Shown here piece by piece: positions 12,851-25,092 of a DNA stretch of 64,000 nucleotides (the first letter of the stretch is position 1; each line of letters begins with the position of its first letter). The stretch lies in NCBI GenBank assembly GCA_028551475.1, contig CM052362.1, positions 9,795,354 to 9,859,353 on the forward strand. Direction: 5' to 3'. This stretch comes from Casuarina equisetifolia. Its lineage: Eukaryota > Streptophyta > Magnoliopsida > Fagales > Casuarinaceae. Under the pieces are notes generated by a model, which did no database searches, was not told the origin of the DNA, and saw only the letters and a list, made by a program, of their open reading frames with translations. The translations under genes were made by a program, and so were the position numbers.

Positions 12851-13599
12851 AAGAATCTAACCACAGCAAATAAAATTGCACTATTTCCAGAAAGCTTAAA
12901 GTGGCAACATAAATTTGGGTTTTAGGTATGATCCAGTAACAAATACAAATTAATTCTTAATTAAGAGAGAATTGTCATCCTTTCACACTAGATAGTGTAA
13001 TTTGAGGTCCCTATGAGCTTAATTGAGACTAGAGCTATTGGATTTGTGTCTCTAATTAGTAGATAGGATAGACTAGTGCAACCTAAGGTTTGTAAGGTTT
13101 GGCTTTCAAGCTCAAATGTCTCATGGGGACTACATGGTGAAGTTTAGGAAGTCCTTAAAGAAGTGTGCTTGATACTCCTACTTTGATGTAGTGGAACATA
13201 TGGTGTGCTACCATTAGATCAGTTGTTAGAAGGAATGCTTATCATCAAGAGTGTAGGGAATTGAGCAAAATGTTGTTGTTTTGTGGAGGAGCAAAATGTC
13301 TTCGTTTTGTGGAGGAGCAAAAACAACATCATGCTATGAGATTAAGGTCTTTAACAATAGATTCATTCTTATCCTTATTAAGTATATTATAAACATATGT
13401 CAACAAATAGATTGACGACATACCTTATGACCATGTGAATAAGGCATAATCATATCTAAATTAGTTTAATCTTAACGCTATAAGTGCAATGGTGTATTTA
13501 TAATACAATTGTAGAGAGGCCCATTTGAGTCTATAAAGGGATTTACAAAGATGACATTATTTAAAACTCCCCATATTTGCATAAACCCAGTGGAAGATT
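12851..13599. other. Junction between two antisense Copia relics, possibly LTR sequence
   Basis: This stretch separates the gag end of relic A from the pol 3' side of relic B, so it is where LTRs would be expected. No pair of terminal repeats could be matched. It holds the short 26-bp tandem repeat listed separately. Confidence 0.35.
13263..13327. repeat. 26-bp tandem repeat, 2.5 copies
   Basis: Two full 26-bp units (13263-13288 and 13289-13314), each beginning GAGCAAAATG and ending TTTTGTGGAG, are followed by a partial third unit. The units differ at a few central bases. Confidence 0.85.
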
Positions 13600-16500
13600 G
13601 ATGTAAATTTCCTCCTCTAAATTACCATGGAAAGAAATACATGAATAGTAACTTCCTTGGCTTCTTGGAAAAAAGGTTTCTTAATAATTAAAACCTTTTC
13701 TCTATACAAAACCCTTGGTCACCAATTAGGCTATATAGCACTCAACAAAGCTATCCACCCTATGTTTTACTATACAACCAATGGGCTTATGATGGGAAGG
13801 TAGATATATAATCTCTTAAGTTTGATTTTCCATAAAAGCATGTAATTCAACCTCCATAGCTTGTTGCTATCATGAGTTTGTGGTTATCTCATGGTATAAA
13901 GAAGGTTCTTGTTCCTAAAAAATGGAACTAATGCAGTACATATGTTAAGACAAAAGCCAGACAAAACTAAGATAAGAAAAGATAGGATAATAGGTACATA
14001 AAGAGTCCAGGTTAGGATAAATATAATTTTTAATCCATATGGAGTGATGAGTGTCATAACCTAATTATCAAGGAAGAATAAATAAAGGCTACATAGGAAC
14101 AATAGTTAGTGACTCGTCAAATGCAATGGTCAAAAGAGTTGTCAATAAGGAAGCAATAGGAAACTCAAGGGCTAGCATGAGTAAAAAGTCATATAAAGGC
14201 TTAGTTAGAGGACTAGTAACAAATGGAGAATTTATTGTATTCTTGATCAATGGACAAGTAATTTAAGGCTCTAAAGGCACAGTTAGGCCATCACTAAGAG
14301 AATGGTGGCTCCTGATCAAATAAAAAGGACTAAGAATTAGCTATTAAGCTAGGTTATTAAGGCAAATATAACTAAGTCTAAAAGGAAATAAAGACCTCAT
14401 GGAAAATCATTCAATGGAGGATCAAAGATGTGGTACCCTTTTAAAAAAGTGGGATACCACTCAAAGACATATCTTAGGGTACAAAGACTCACTTTGTTCT
14501 AAAGGCCTACAATAATAACATAGCATAAGTAGCCAAAAATTCACACATAATGAATATTTAAATGCTTGTCAAAAATAACTTTAAGGGGGTTCATCCATTA
14601 AGAATTTTAGTTGACATATGATTGATTAGGTAGGCTACTATGACCACAAAGTTACCCCAAAACATTTCTAGAATAAAGGCCTAATATTTAAAAGTGAGTA
14701 ACTTTTAAAAGATGATATTGTTTTGCATGACAACCCATTTTGTTGGGGTGTGTAAGTATAAAGTCATAGGAGGAGGAAAGAGAAGAACATTTGGAAAACT
14801 CACATGCATTTTCAATCCAAGTACATTGGACAAATTTATTAAGTTGGTTTTTAGTGAGAGCAAAGAAATTTGTAAGATAAGAAAGGAACTTGAGTTTTAG
14901 ATTGCATGGGGAAAAACCCAAGTGGCACATTTGTAATCATCAACAATAATGACAAAAATAGAAGCCTATCATGGCACAGGGTGTGATATAGCCCCTAAGT
15001 GTCAATGTGGAAGAGAGAATAGGGCAATAATATGTCATGTAATTTGGGAAAGGCACATGTGACTACTTAGTCAAAGGGCAAATGGGACATGTAGGATAAA
15101 CAAAAGAAACATTATCTTCCAATCATTGATGAGAATGAAAAATATTATTATTAATTTTGGCATTGCATAGAGTACCTTATTAAAAAAGTACATGACAAAA
15201 TATCAAAATTCTTAGGAAACATGGCCTAAAAAATATAGTCATTAGTAAACGTTATCCAAGTACATTAGTTTGGTAGTCAAAATGGCCTAAAGGAAAAAAA
15301 AATGTTAAAATCTAAGATGGCGTGATAGGAATTGCCTTCACAAACCTTTGAGACAAAGATAAGATTAAATTGAAAATTATGGTTGAAAATGAATTTTTTT
15401 AATGTAATGGACTAACTTAGTTGCATAGTGCTAACTTTAATGACAGGAATGACATCTCCACTTGGGAGATGTATTAACATGGACGAATGGGAATGATTTT
15501 GAATGTGAGAAAAGAAAATTTTATCACATATAATATCATAATCAATTATCCATGTAGTACAAGAAATTAAACTTATTAAGCAAAAAGATGTACTTGTTAA
15601 GTTGAAAAAATTTTCAAGACTTCAAGTTAACTTAAGGCCTACATAGTGCACTAGAACTAATCATTGTTGATAAGCTACTTGATCTTATCATCAACTCATG
15701 TTGTAACCTAATTAGCTAAAAAAATCCTTTTCTTTCTTTTCTTTATCTATAGGCTTCTCATGTAACTTTTAACTTGTATCTTTAATGTAGCATGGATGCT
15801 TGCAATACCCATCAAATTTCTCTTTACCTTTGCCAAACTTATGGCCATTTGGTCTATATGATGATATGGGAGAATGATAGGCACTGGATGATTTTAACAT
15901 AAGTTTTAATGTGGCTTGATGAGAGCTATTTGATCTAGGCATGGGTAGGATGATAAAAGAACATATAGTCTAGGTCTTATATTCAAATAGTCAATTCAAG
16001 TAATGAAAACTTAGTTTTCTCTATCATCCACAAGGCCTAGCTCCATAGTGGGTCTTATCCAAATGCTTACAGGTAATGTTTTCATCATGAAGGCTCTTTA
16101 TTGTAAGGTTGCCTTAATTGTGACCAGCATGGTTTTATTGACCCTAATGTACTTGAAGTTAGCTAGGGGTTGATTTTCTTCTTGAATGACAAGTTGATAA
16201 GTGTGGCCAAGCAACATAATGGGCTCCATGGCTAGAATATGAGATTAGAACAATAAGTAACTCTTCCTTAGAATAAGTAAAAAATGAGTCACCCTTTCCT
16301 TCTCCTTGATGGCCTAATACTACCATATGTTATACTTAGGCCCTTCTAGCTTTTATTTGGCCATCCCAGGTCTTTTCCATAAAGCCTAAAGTTGAATGAA
16401 GCAAACGACGACAATGAGGTTTCCTTACTCTAGTTTGGACATGGCTTGGGTCACAAAAATTTTTTTCACTCAATCGAGTTTCTCATATATATCTTTGATG

Positions 16501-17450
16501 TTTTTCCACATAATCTTTACATTTTATAACAAATAGGGTCACACTAACCTACTAGGTGAGGTAGTTTGTGATCCAAGTTCAAATGAACTGGCTGCATTTC
16601 ATCCAGTGTTGTGTAGGCCACTTATTGATGAAAAACAAAATGGTTCCATCAAGGAAACCACCTTTTTTTTGTGATAAAAGCTTGTTGAAGCTCTTATGAC
16701 TAAAGTTAGGAGTTTCTTAGTCTAAAGAGTTGATATCCAACAACACAAAAGTTAGGTCTATCAATAGTTGAAGTGTATAATGGATCCCTAGGCTTTGGGT
16801 GACCATTAGCAGTGGTTGAGTAGTGAACATAAGAGCTCATTATGGATCAAGCACACACTAACCTACTAGGTGAGGTAGTTTTTTATCCAAGCCTATATAA
16901 GTTAGTTGCACTTCCTTTAATGTCATGCAAGCTAATCACTAGTCTATCAAGGAAACCATCTTTGTCTTTTATAATAATAGCTTGTTGGAACAAAGGAAGA
17001 GTTCTTTAGTCTAGATAAGGCATAAGTTAGTTCCATTAACAATTGAAGTGTACAATGGATCATTATATCTAGGCAACCATTAGTGATGGCTAAGGAACAT
17101 AGCTAAGTTGAAAAGTTAGGAAGGGATTTTCTCTTAAACCCAATAGATCCAAGTTTGAGAAGAAACTACCATTAACTAGGTAAGCTTTGTGTGGGCTTGA
17201 TTCACTTAACTCTAAATATCAAGGCTTAGCTGGATTGGACTTAACTAGTTAGCCCTTATATTATTTGCCACAAACTAGACTAAGCCTAGATAAATAGCCA
17301 AGGGATGGGTTAGGCTTGGATGGTGGCCACTAAGTGAGTTGGGTTGGGTTTGGTCAAGCTGCTCTAAAGTTGTCTAAGTTGGGTAGTGTTGTCAAATTAG
17401 AGTTTGGTCTAATTGTTTGGGCATGCTTTAAACTTGAATGCAAGGGTGAC
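13600..17450 (-). mobile_element. Antisense Copia retrotransposon relic B (RT start, integrase, gag)
   Basis: On the minus strand, 13690-13900 gives the start of a Copia reverse transcriptase (QAMEVELHAFMENQT, then KPIGC). At 14930-14688 lies an integrase piece containing FALTKNQLNKFVQ and PNKMGCHAKQYHLLKVT, the usual 'NGVVERKHRHLLN' neighbourhood. Zinc-knuckle-like and gag sequence follows up to about 17110, including a gag N-terminal stretch reading TTLDEMQPVHLNLDH near 16560-16610. RNase H was not recognised. It has many breaks and no clear LTR pair. Relic B differs enough from relic A to be a separate family or an older insertion. Confidence 0.7.
16540..17110. repeat. Diverged tandem duplication, period about 314 bp, within Copia relic B
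   Basis: ACACTAACCTACTAGGTGAG at about 16541 recurs at about 16855. Further matches follow in the same order, including ATCAAGGAAACCA, AGCTTGTTG and TTGAAGTGTA.AATGGATC. The copies have drifted by substitutions and small indels, so the duplication is old. It covers the gag N-terminal region of the element. Confidence 0.8.
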
Positions 17451-17524
17451 TTTGAATGCCCATTCCAAAATTAGTACGTCTGGATCCTAATTCTTCCATA
17501 ACTTGACACCTTGATTTTTCAGCA

Positions 17525-18047
17525 TGGTATCATTAAAAAAGAAAAAAATATATATGTTTATCTTGTTTTATGGTTTTTATTTGAAATTTCTTGGTTAATG
17601 ATTGTTACATCGAAGTGCTAACTTTTTTTTTTTTTTTTGCATATCAGTATGATTCTACAATAACAAAGTTGAAAAAGAAATGGAAGCCAATCCTAACAAA
17701 ACAAGTTTACAAAAGCTAGGCTAGGAAAACAAATGGCTTTGATGCCATGACAAGAAAAAGAAAGAGATGAAAAGCTAGAAGGATTGGGAAATTGTATCTA
17801 TATGTTAGTTTCTTATAGAAACCTTGATGTACATAAGTCCTATGATATAATTGCTTTAACAATAAAAGTAAAAAATATATAAAATGAATGGAAAGGTATC
17901 TCAAATAGTTTTAGTGTATTGAAACATTTGTTGGGTATGAGGGTTTATTGGTTTGAGCTACTTTGTGTATAATTGACACAAATGTCAAACATGTATAATC
18001 CATGTTAATTGTGGACTATAGTTGGTTCTCCAAAGGTGGATAAATGT
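17525..18047. other. AT-rich stretch, nothing certain
   Basis: This stretch starts with TGGTATCATT at 17525-17534, directly after TTTTTCAGCA. Together they resemble an LTR end followed by a plant initiator-Met tRNA primer-binding site on the plus strand. No matching internal coding sequence was seen downstream, so the resemblance is only noted. No host gene was recognised. Confidence 0.25.
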
Positions 18048-19190
18048 ATGATTATAATTTTTGTAAGTGTAAAGTGTTGTACAAGTGCATTAAGTTGCTA
18101 AGATGCAAGTTTTCTTGTTGTATTAGCTATAAATTCTTCTTAAAATTTAAGTTGTAAATTGTATAGAAAGAAATTCTTCAAAAATTTAGTGAAAGGTATT
18201 CTTTAAAGTACCTTAACCATTATTCTTAAAAACCCAAAGCTAGTTAAGGTATACTTTGTTTGAATACCATCACTAACTTAGTCTCTTATCAGCTTTGCCC
18301 ATTATGATGTAGGATCATAATAGTCCACCATACTCTATAGTTGACACTTTAATAGCCTATTACATGGTGGCTCTCACTCTAACCTCATCCAGGTAATCCT
18401 TTTTATCAATCTCTTCCTTTATAATTTGAGCTCAGGACATGGAGTTTGCTTTGATATCTAAGAGAAAATGAATGAAGGTACAAAGAAGCATTAAATTGAA
18501 CTAGTAAAGTTCTTTATGTTGTGCCAAACTTCTCTTTCTCTTTACTTTGCATTTTTTGGTGGACTTATGCATATATTTATTTTTCCCTAACTCAAGGATT
18601 GCAAATGTGTATAAACTATGTAAGGTAGTAAGCGTTGAATTAACATTTATAAGACAACCATTAGATTTCAAGAGTCAAGAAACAATTCAAATCCTTTCTT
18701 TTTAGGCTACCATATAATTTAACAACTATTTTGAACATAATATGATTATGTATATGCAAATAAGGCAGTCTTGAAATTACTTTCTGATTAGTTAAACAAT
18801 GTTAGTATGTCTTTAGGTATAAATTCTTACTAGGTTGACTAGTTATAAGGCCTAACCCAAAAGTTAGCTTAAGGATTAAAGAGACATTTTATTTATTTAA
18901 AATTCATCACAATGGATCACACTTTTGATGTGGGACTTTTGTCCTGCACACATTCCCTTACATACCAAACAACATTAGGCTCAAGGTCATATAGGATAGA
19001 ACATATTTTGCCTATACTGCAATACCAAGTTAAAAGGCCTAAAGGCCTATCCCAAAAGCTAGTTCAAAAGTTAGAGGAGTACTTTCTTTATTTAAGCTTC
19101 ATCATAATGTATCACACTTCTAACATGAGACTTTCGTTTTGCACATAACTATGAAGGGATTTTGATTAAATTATTTATTTTGGGGTAGTG
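18048..19190. repeat. Direct repeat copy 1 (interrupted)
   Basis: This is matched over its length, apart from 18842-19147, by 20379-21280. Shared landmarks in the same order include AAGTGTAAAG, TTGCTAAGATG, GTGCCAAACTTCTCTTTCTC, GCAAATGTGTATAAACT and, at the far end, ATTTTGATTAAATTATT. Identity is perhaps 75-80 percent with several indels. No purine tract or primer-binding site was found at the inner edges, so an LTR pair is not proven and a dispersed duplication is equally possible. Confidence 0.75.
18842..19147. mobile_element. 306-bp insertion in repeat copy 1, with internal duplication
   Basis: The other repeat copy lacks this block, so 18842-19147 is an insertion. It is flanked by ACTA on both sides (18838-18841 and 19148-19151), consistent with a short target-site duplication. 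Inside it, a 'GGCCTA.CCCAAAAG.TAG' block and a 'CATCA.AATG.ATCACACTT' block each occur twice about 180 bp apart, so the insert is itself a diverged head-to-tail dimer. It has no coding capacity. The transposon class is unknown. Confidence 0.6.
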
Positions 19191-20378
19191 TATAAGTTGT
19201 TGATTGTTTTGATTGATTATTATATTCTAAACCAAGCTAAAATATAATAGATAGAGTGTCATGTTGTCATAGGTGTGTTGAAAGAAATAAGAAATTTTTT
19301 ACGCCTAAACATGCCATGATTTGGTATAGAAATTAAGATATTTGCAACATACTAATTAAGACTTATTCTTCACTATAAAATTAGTTGAAATTTATTTATT
19401 TAAATTTGTGTTCTAGAACATTTTATTATACAATAGTGAAGATTGTGTGCCACAGGCATTTGTTAGAATATTTTTTCTCATTAAGTGAAGCTCACGGCCT
19501 CTTTGAAAAGGTGTATTGTCTTGCATGGTTTGTACACTTGATATAACATATTGGCACATCTTTGTATCTTGTGAGTTGATTTTTAAATCATAGCTTGGTA
19601 CTTGATATTTTTTTGCACGGTTTGTATATAAACACAATAGTGTTGCTAAAACAAATCTATATTCTTATACACTTTATGTTAACATGTTTTATGTTTAAAT
19701 GACTTAAGTTTATTGTTTATTAAACATACTTAATTAGTTGGTTGTTGGTGCTACTATATCCTTTTGATTGAAATCTTCCTTGTTGTCTAAGAATCAAGAA
19801 AGAAGCAATACTTTAAGAGATTATAAAACTTTATGTCAGTTAGTTAGACTGTATTGAATTTGAAACATCTTTAAGGCTATCTTGATGAATAGTGATAACT
19901 TTGAACTCATATATAATCATAATATCTATAATGAAAAACTTGTTTTTCTCTTGTGAAGTGAAAAACTCATTTATGCTTAAGTGAGATTGACGCCTATTGG
20001 ATTAGGGTCACATAGAACTATTGTCACAAGATGCATAGTCATTATGACTTGAGGTTTTTTGGGTTGTTAGGATTTATGTTAGGTGGCTTACACTTGTGTA
20101 ATGCTTTGTGCAAATAGGATTCCTCTTTATTATGTTTGATTAAGAGAAGGATGGACAAAAACTCTAAGTAAGTTGAACCATCCTTAAACAAACCTTATGC
20201 AAGATTCTTTTTTATACTGTGTACATTAATTCTTTATTTGATTTACTAAATTGAGATTGAATTCTTTCATTTATTCATAATTAAATTGTAAATTTTCTAT
20301 AAACATGGTCAAGCTTTTAAAAAGAATAAAAAAGATAACAAATAGAACACAACCTAATTTAACCTTTTCCCCTTTAGG
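19191..20378. other. AT-rich stretch between the direct repeat copies, nothing recognised
   Basis: No gag or pol motif was found in any frame. If the flanking repeats are LTRs, this would be a short non-coding interior, but there is no primer-binding site to support that. Confidence 0.35.
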
Positions 20379-21280
20379 TTGATATTATGCTTACAAGTGT
20401 AAAGTATAGTACTACTGCATTGAGTTGCTAAGATGTAGGTCTTCTTGTTGTATAAGCTGTAAATTCTTCGTAGAATTTAAGTTGTAAGTTGTAGAGAAAG
20501 AAATTCTTAAAAAGTTTAAAGAGAGATCTTCTTTTAAGTGCCTAAACCATTTGTTGTTGAGGTACATTTTATTTGAATACCACCATTAATTAGGTTCTTG
20601 TAAGCCTAATCCACTATGATTCAAGATATAGTCCACCATGCTCCATAGTTGATGCCTTGACAACCCACTACATGGTAGATCCTACTCTGACCTTTCCTAG
20701 GTAACTCCTTTTAATATATCACTTCCTTTATATTTTAAAATCAATATATGGGGTTTGCTCTAATATCATTTGTTATATATGTAAAAACCTAAGTTTGTTG
20801 AAGCATATCGTTTAAATACCATCACCCATTATGATTTAGGATGGTAACATCTTCCTAACTAGCTAGTGAGGAGAAAATGGATATAAGTATTAAGATGCCT
20901 TGAACTGAACCACCAAAGTTCTTTGTGATGTGCCAAACTTCTCTTTCTCATTACATTGCATCTTGTGATCTTGTGCATATATTTATCTTTGCCTAAATTG
21001 TGGATGCAAATGTGTATAAACTTTACACGGTAGCAAACACAACATTAACATTTATAGGACATCTAGATTCAGAGAATCAAAAACCAACTCAAATCCTTTA
21101 TTTTTTGGATTACCACATAAGTCAGCAATATTCTGAAAGCATTACGATCAGCTATGAGCAAATCAGGTAATTCTCGAGTTTGCCTTTTGATTAGTTGAAC
21201 AATATGAGTATGTTTATTAGTCTACAGGTCTAAATTCTTCTTGAGTCGACTATGAAGGAATTTTGATTAAATTATTAATT
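20379..21280. repeat. Direct repeat copy 2 (uninterrupted)
   Basis: Partner of 18048-19190. It runs from TGATATTATG near 20379 to the ATTTTGATTAAATTATT block at about 21255-21275. It contains an extra segment of about 100 bp near 20770-20860 that is absent from copy 1, so both copies have changed since duplication. Confidence 0.75.
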
Positions 21281-21884
21281 TTAGGGAAGAAAACCAAAAT
21301 ATATTTGAGACTTCCGAGAAATCTTTATACTAGTCTTTTTTCTATGATTTGATTGGCAAATTTATTAGAAAATTTGATTGCCCTTTCAATGGGGTTAATC
21401 AATCCTATGGTAATTGTCCAGAAACTTCATCTTTGATTGGAAAAAGACCAACTTAGGACTTAAGTACCACTTAACATTTATTTTTATAACCTGAATAAAT
21501 CTACTTGAAAATTTGAAATGTTGTTCTAAATTTGGAGAGAAGAACAAAACATTGTTTTCTGAAAACAATTAGAAATTAAGATAAGTATTGAATATCTCAT
21601 TCATTGTTCTCTGAAATTCTGAAGGTGTGTTTTTAAGACTGAAATACATAACATTTCGTTCGTACCTACTACATAATGCAGTTTTTGAGAAACGGTGCTT
21701 TCAGTTGGCAAAGATTTGAACTAAATCAAGCAGTTACTAGAACAAATGTGATGTTTTCGCGAACATCTCATATGACCCTATAACAATCACGTGATGCATG
21801 GAGAACTCATCATCTGATGCATTCCACATATATTTATAAACATATAATTGCATAATTACATATAGTTAACATCGACAGCGAAAC

Positions 21885-21918
21885 ATTGATGATAATGTAT
21901 TAGTTAATTATCGTCAAT
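21885..21918. repeat. Short inverted repeat, 12-bp arms
   Basis: ATTGATGATAAT at 21885-21896 pairs with ATTATCGTCAAT at 21907-21918 with one mismatch, around a 10-base loop. Confidence 0.7.
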
Positions 21919-22028
21919 ATGTATGTATCATGAATTTCCAATTTGTACATTTTTAAATTCCAAGTCTTCACATATGTTATATAAGTTTTAAAATGAAAAT
22001 CTAACTAACATTACTTGTTAAATATTAA

Positions 22029-22081
22029 TGCTAATTAATTTATCATCATTAATTAGTATTGATGATAATTATTTATTAGCA
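22029..22081. repeat. Inverted repeat, arms about 20 bp
   Basis: The left arm 22029-22048 (starting TGCTAATTAA) pairs with the right arm 22060-22081 (ending TTATTAGCA) around an 11-base loop, with a two-base bulge. The outer ends TGCTAA/TTAGCA are perfect. It could be the core of a small MITE or a chance AT-rich hairpin. Confidence 0.65.
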
Positions 22082-22380
22082 TAGATTTCAAAAAATAAAA
22101 TATTAATATTACCTTTATATGAGAAATGATAAAATCAATTAACAAATCCTGAATAAACTCTATTTTATATGAAAAAAAATGAATCGAAGATATAATTCGA
22201 CCTCCTGATATGCTAAAGTTCATTCAGTATCAAAGCTAACCCTAAAGAGGACAAGTTTGAATGTTGAATACTTAAATTCTATTCCTTGAATGAACGTATA
22301 ATTTTGTTCCAACCGCGGGTACCTAAAGAGGATTTAAACTGATTATATTTGAATATTTAATTCACTAATTGACTGGACTT

Positions 22381-24759
22381 CTGCAACCCTATCTCTGCAA
22401 AGGAATCCTAGCTGTAAAGGATTGGTGGATCCCAATCCAGCTGAAAAAATATCTTATCCGTGGACTTAAGTAACATCGATGGAACAAAACAAATAATATC
22501 AGGGTAGAGTAGGAGGAAAGGCAGCAGTGGTGGTTCCGAATGACTGCAGCGAGTGGAACCCACAAATTATCGTCAATAATGGATTTTGGACCATGAGTAT
22601 GCTGGAAAAATGAACAGAAAGTTCCTTAATTATCACGCTACTGCAACCAACAACCAAAACGTACTATTTTCACTTAATTTGAGATCTCACAGTTTGCAAT
22701 TGAACAAAAAATCCACAAATTCTCCATTCTTTCTTTTTTATTTTCTTCTTTTTTTAAAAAAAAAAATTTGCATCTAATCATCATGCATCCGAAACTAAGA
22801 TCAAGAAATCTCAAACTCTACTAACTTACCCTTAGACTAACAAGTGATCAATACACTAACTAATTCTCCCATGTATAGCAGTTCTCAGTCAATGATTTCA
22901 GTTAAAAAAAAGTCGTGTTCATGAGCTGAACTGGCTATTTCATTACTGCAAGTCTGTCAGAAAATTGTATCTGAAAAGGAAGTTCAATGCACCCATCAAA
23001 GCTGAGGATGGGAACCCATAGAAGACGTCGACTTGTCAGCTACCCATTGTCTACGCGCAATGATTTTTCCAATGTCAGATTGTCAAGGAGTTGGATATTT
23101 GGTGAGTGTTAAGCGAGGCAGTCACATGGCCATGTTTACCTGCCTTTTTGTCACGGAATGCCATTAGTGCCTTTTAATTTCCGTGCGTAAGAAACTTCCA
23201 AGAAACACAACTGGAATCTCTTATGAGACTAGAATAAGTTCCCAATTCCAAGTTACTTTTTTCAGGTGCAGCATCATTTTATCATTGATAATATTTACTT
23301 TGCCAAATATCAAAGTGCTTCTCCTTAGTGTAGACTCACTAGCACCCTTTTTATCGAGGTTTGAACCTGGACTTGCACAAGGGAAAAGAGGAAAAGATAT
23401 TGCTCTCATACTTTCACTGGTCCAAGGAACAGTGTAACAGGGGAAACATTTTTAGTGCCTATCGAAAAGGTTTGTACTTTCCATAAACAGTGATGGTCAC
23501 TATTATTGCTGTAATTGTTTCTATTGTTGTACATACATAAATGATTCTCTGTTCAATGTCTAACATTTTTTTATATACATAATGATAAATAAATAAAAAT
23601 TTTACTGTGTATATGAACAAAGAAAATAAATAAATTACTTTTTTTCTTTTGTAATGATGGTAAGAGAATTTGAATTAAAAAAAAATTGAGATCAAAAGTT
23701 AATTAATTACTCAGCTATGTCGGTCACCTATTAAAAAGGCCTAAGACCTCTTAATTCTAAGTTTGATATCCAAAAGTGTAAGTTGCGTGTATTTGTGTAA
23801 ATAATAAAGAAGATTACCTATTGGTTCAAAAGGGTGAAAATAGAATTATTTCTCCACTGCATATTTCTGACAGAAACTTCCTGCCTCCATAAATCCATCT
23901 AGTCACTGTTCCTCGTCTCCAAAAGCGGTTGATCCGTATTCGACTGATGATGGATACCAATCATTTCAAAAGCCCTTTGTTCTTCCCCACTTCATACTCC
24001 GAGAGCAACCAAACAAATCTAGAATTTAACAGTCGCTTTCTAATTGGCTAAACTTTTAATCAACGGAAGAAAATAACCAACGCGAAAGTTAGTCAATCCA
24101 CTTCTGCCGTCCCCAGAACATCCAACCTTTCGGTGGCCATGACCAAGCAGGTCGTTTGCCTATCGTAGTCATAGATGTCGGTCCTCGTGGAATCAAGCCA
24201 GTCCTTTGTATATATGCCTACATAATAAAAGCTCAATCATCCTTGGTTGGTGTAAACGTCACGTTATTCTGGGACTCCTTGTCGCCCAAACATTTCGCTC
24301 AGTAGCTTATTGTTGTTTTATGATTTGCACAATCATAATCATTCAAAAACGAACGGCAGGAATGTGGGCATTCCACCAAACGATTGATTAAGAAAACTGC
24401 AAATTCTGGAGGTGGACTAAGAGCCAAAGTGGAACATATCATGCAGATACCTTGCTTTATTTCAATGTATATAGAAATACAGCATGCATGCCGTCGCTTA
24501 TAAAAAGTTGTGCTTGACAGCCTTGCTAATCACTCAGTGTTGTCGCTTTACGCTTCTAATGGACTTAAAAATATTCCATTTGTAGAAACAAAACAAGGGT
24601 CTCAATACGTCTTACTCCTTAGTTATAATATGCTTCGGATACAGATTTGTTGTCAAAACGGAGTAAACAAGTTGAGATTCCCCAACTTTTCGTTCCTTCC
24701 TTCTCGATCCGTGGGATTTAGGGTGAATATCCATACCACTCTTTTTGCCTTTTTTTATT
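22381..24759. other. Low-copy-like intergenic stretch, no gene recognised
   Basis: Base composition is more mixed than in the retroelement tracts, with scattered CG dinucleotides. TATA-like sites occur on the plus strand near 24209 (TATATATGCC) and near 24498 (CTTATAAAAAG). The open stretches (22586-22777, 23183-23437, 24510-24836) show no known domain, and none is bounded by convincing splice sites. This could be regulatory or remnant gene sequence, but nothing allows a call. Confidence 0.3.
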
Positions 24760-25092
24760 TTATTTTATTGTTATTGTTATTGTTATTGGTGTTCTTTTTC
24801 TGGGAGGGTCGGATTTGGGGCATAATATCTCTGTAAAGTAATGGTAACTTTGCATTTCCGCAAAGGCACTGGAACTGCCACTAGTTGGGATCCTTTTTTC
24901 GGCCATAGCCAGTAATTCCGACCAGACTAAATGCGAAAGAAATGATGACTGCGATCCACTTGAACCAAGTGCTGGCCCAGGACCGGTAGTTTCAAGTAGA
25001 TAGGATATGATGATAAACGTGCCCAAGCAGAAAGAAAATTGAAAAATGACAAATGCAGGGCGGAGGAGGAGGAGGAGGAGGAGGAGAGGCAT
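24760..25092 (-). CDS. Possible small secreted or membrane peptide of 110 residues, unrecognised
   Basis: From the ATG at 25092-25090 an open frame runs 110 codons to TAA at 24762-24760. It starts MPLLLLLLLLRPAF and then has a second hydrophobic run, FCLGTFIIISYLL, like a signal peptide or anchor. A Gly/Ser/Pro-rich middle and EKRIPTSGSSSAF follow, then a basic tail. A TATAAAG on the same strand at 25156-25150 is well placed for a short leader. Against a real gene: the Leu run is encoded by a GGA/CTC microsatellite and the C-terminus by a TTATTG microsatellite, and I recognise no family. The IPTSG stretch faintly recalls plant peptide hormones of the IDA/PIP kind but lacks their conserved end. 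It may be chance, or the first exon of something longer. Confidence 0.2.
   Translation of the reverse strand: MPLLLLLLLLRPAFVIFQFSFCLGTFIIISYLLETTGPGPALGSSGSQSSFLSHLVWSELLAMAEKRIPTSGSSSAFAEMQSYHYFTEILCPKSDPPRKRTPITITITIK
24763..24790. repeat. TTATTG microsatellite
   Basis: About four tandem TTATTG-type units after a TTTTATTTTA run. They encode the C-terminal repeat of the small minus-strand frame if that frame is real. Confidence 0.8.
25061..25086. repeat. GGA trinucleotide repeat
   Basis: About eight tandem GGA units, interrupted only at the edges. On the minus strand they read as consecutive CTC leucine codons. Confidence 0.85.

Larger units (their letters stand above)
21281..22380. other. 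AT-rich stretch with two small hairpins, no gene
   Basis: No coding frame was recognised. Two inverted repeats sharing a TTGATGATAA-type arm are listed separately. The remainder is AT-rich with no terminal repeats that I could pair. Confidence 0.4.

Noticed and set aside
17515-17534. Possible LTR end and primer-binding site on the plus strand
   Set aside because: TTTTTCAGCA followed by TGGTATCATT fits the pattern, but no LTR partner or internal coding sequence was found, so no element is called.
18048-21280. LTR retrotransposon defined by the direct repeat pair
   Set aside because: No primer-binding site, polypurine tract or coding sequence lies between the repeats.
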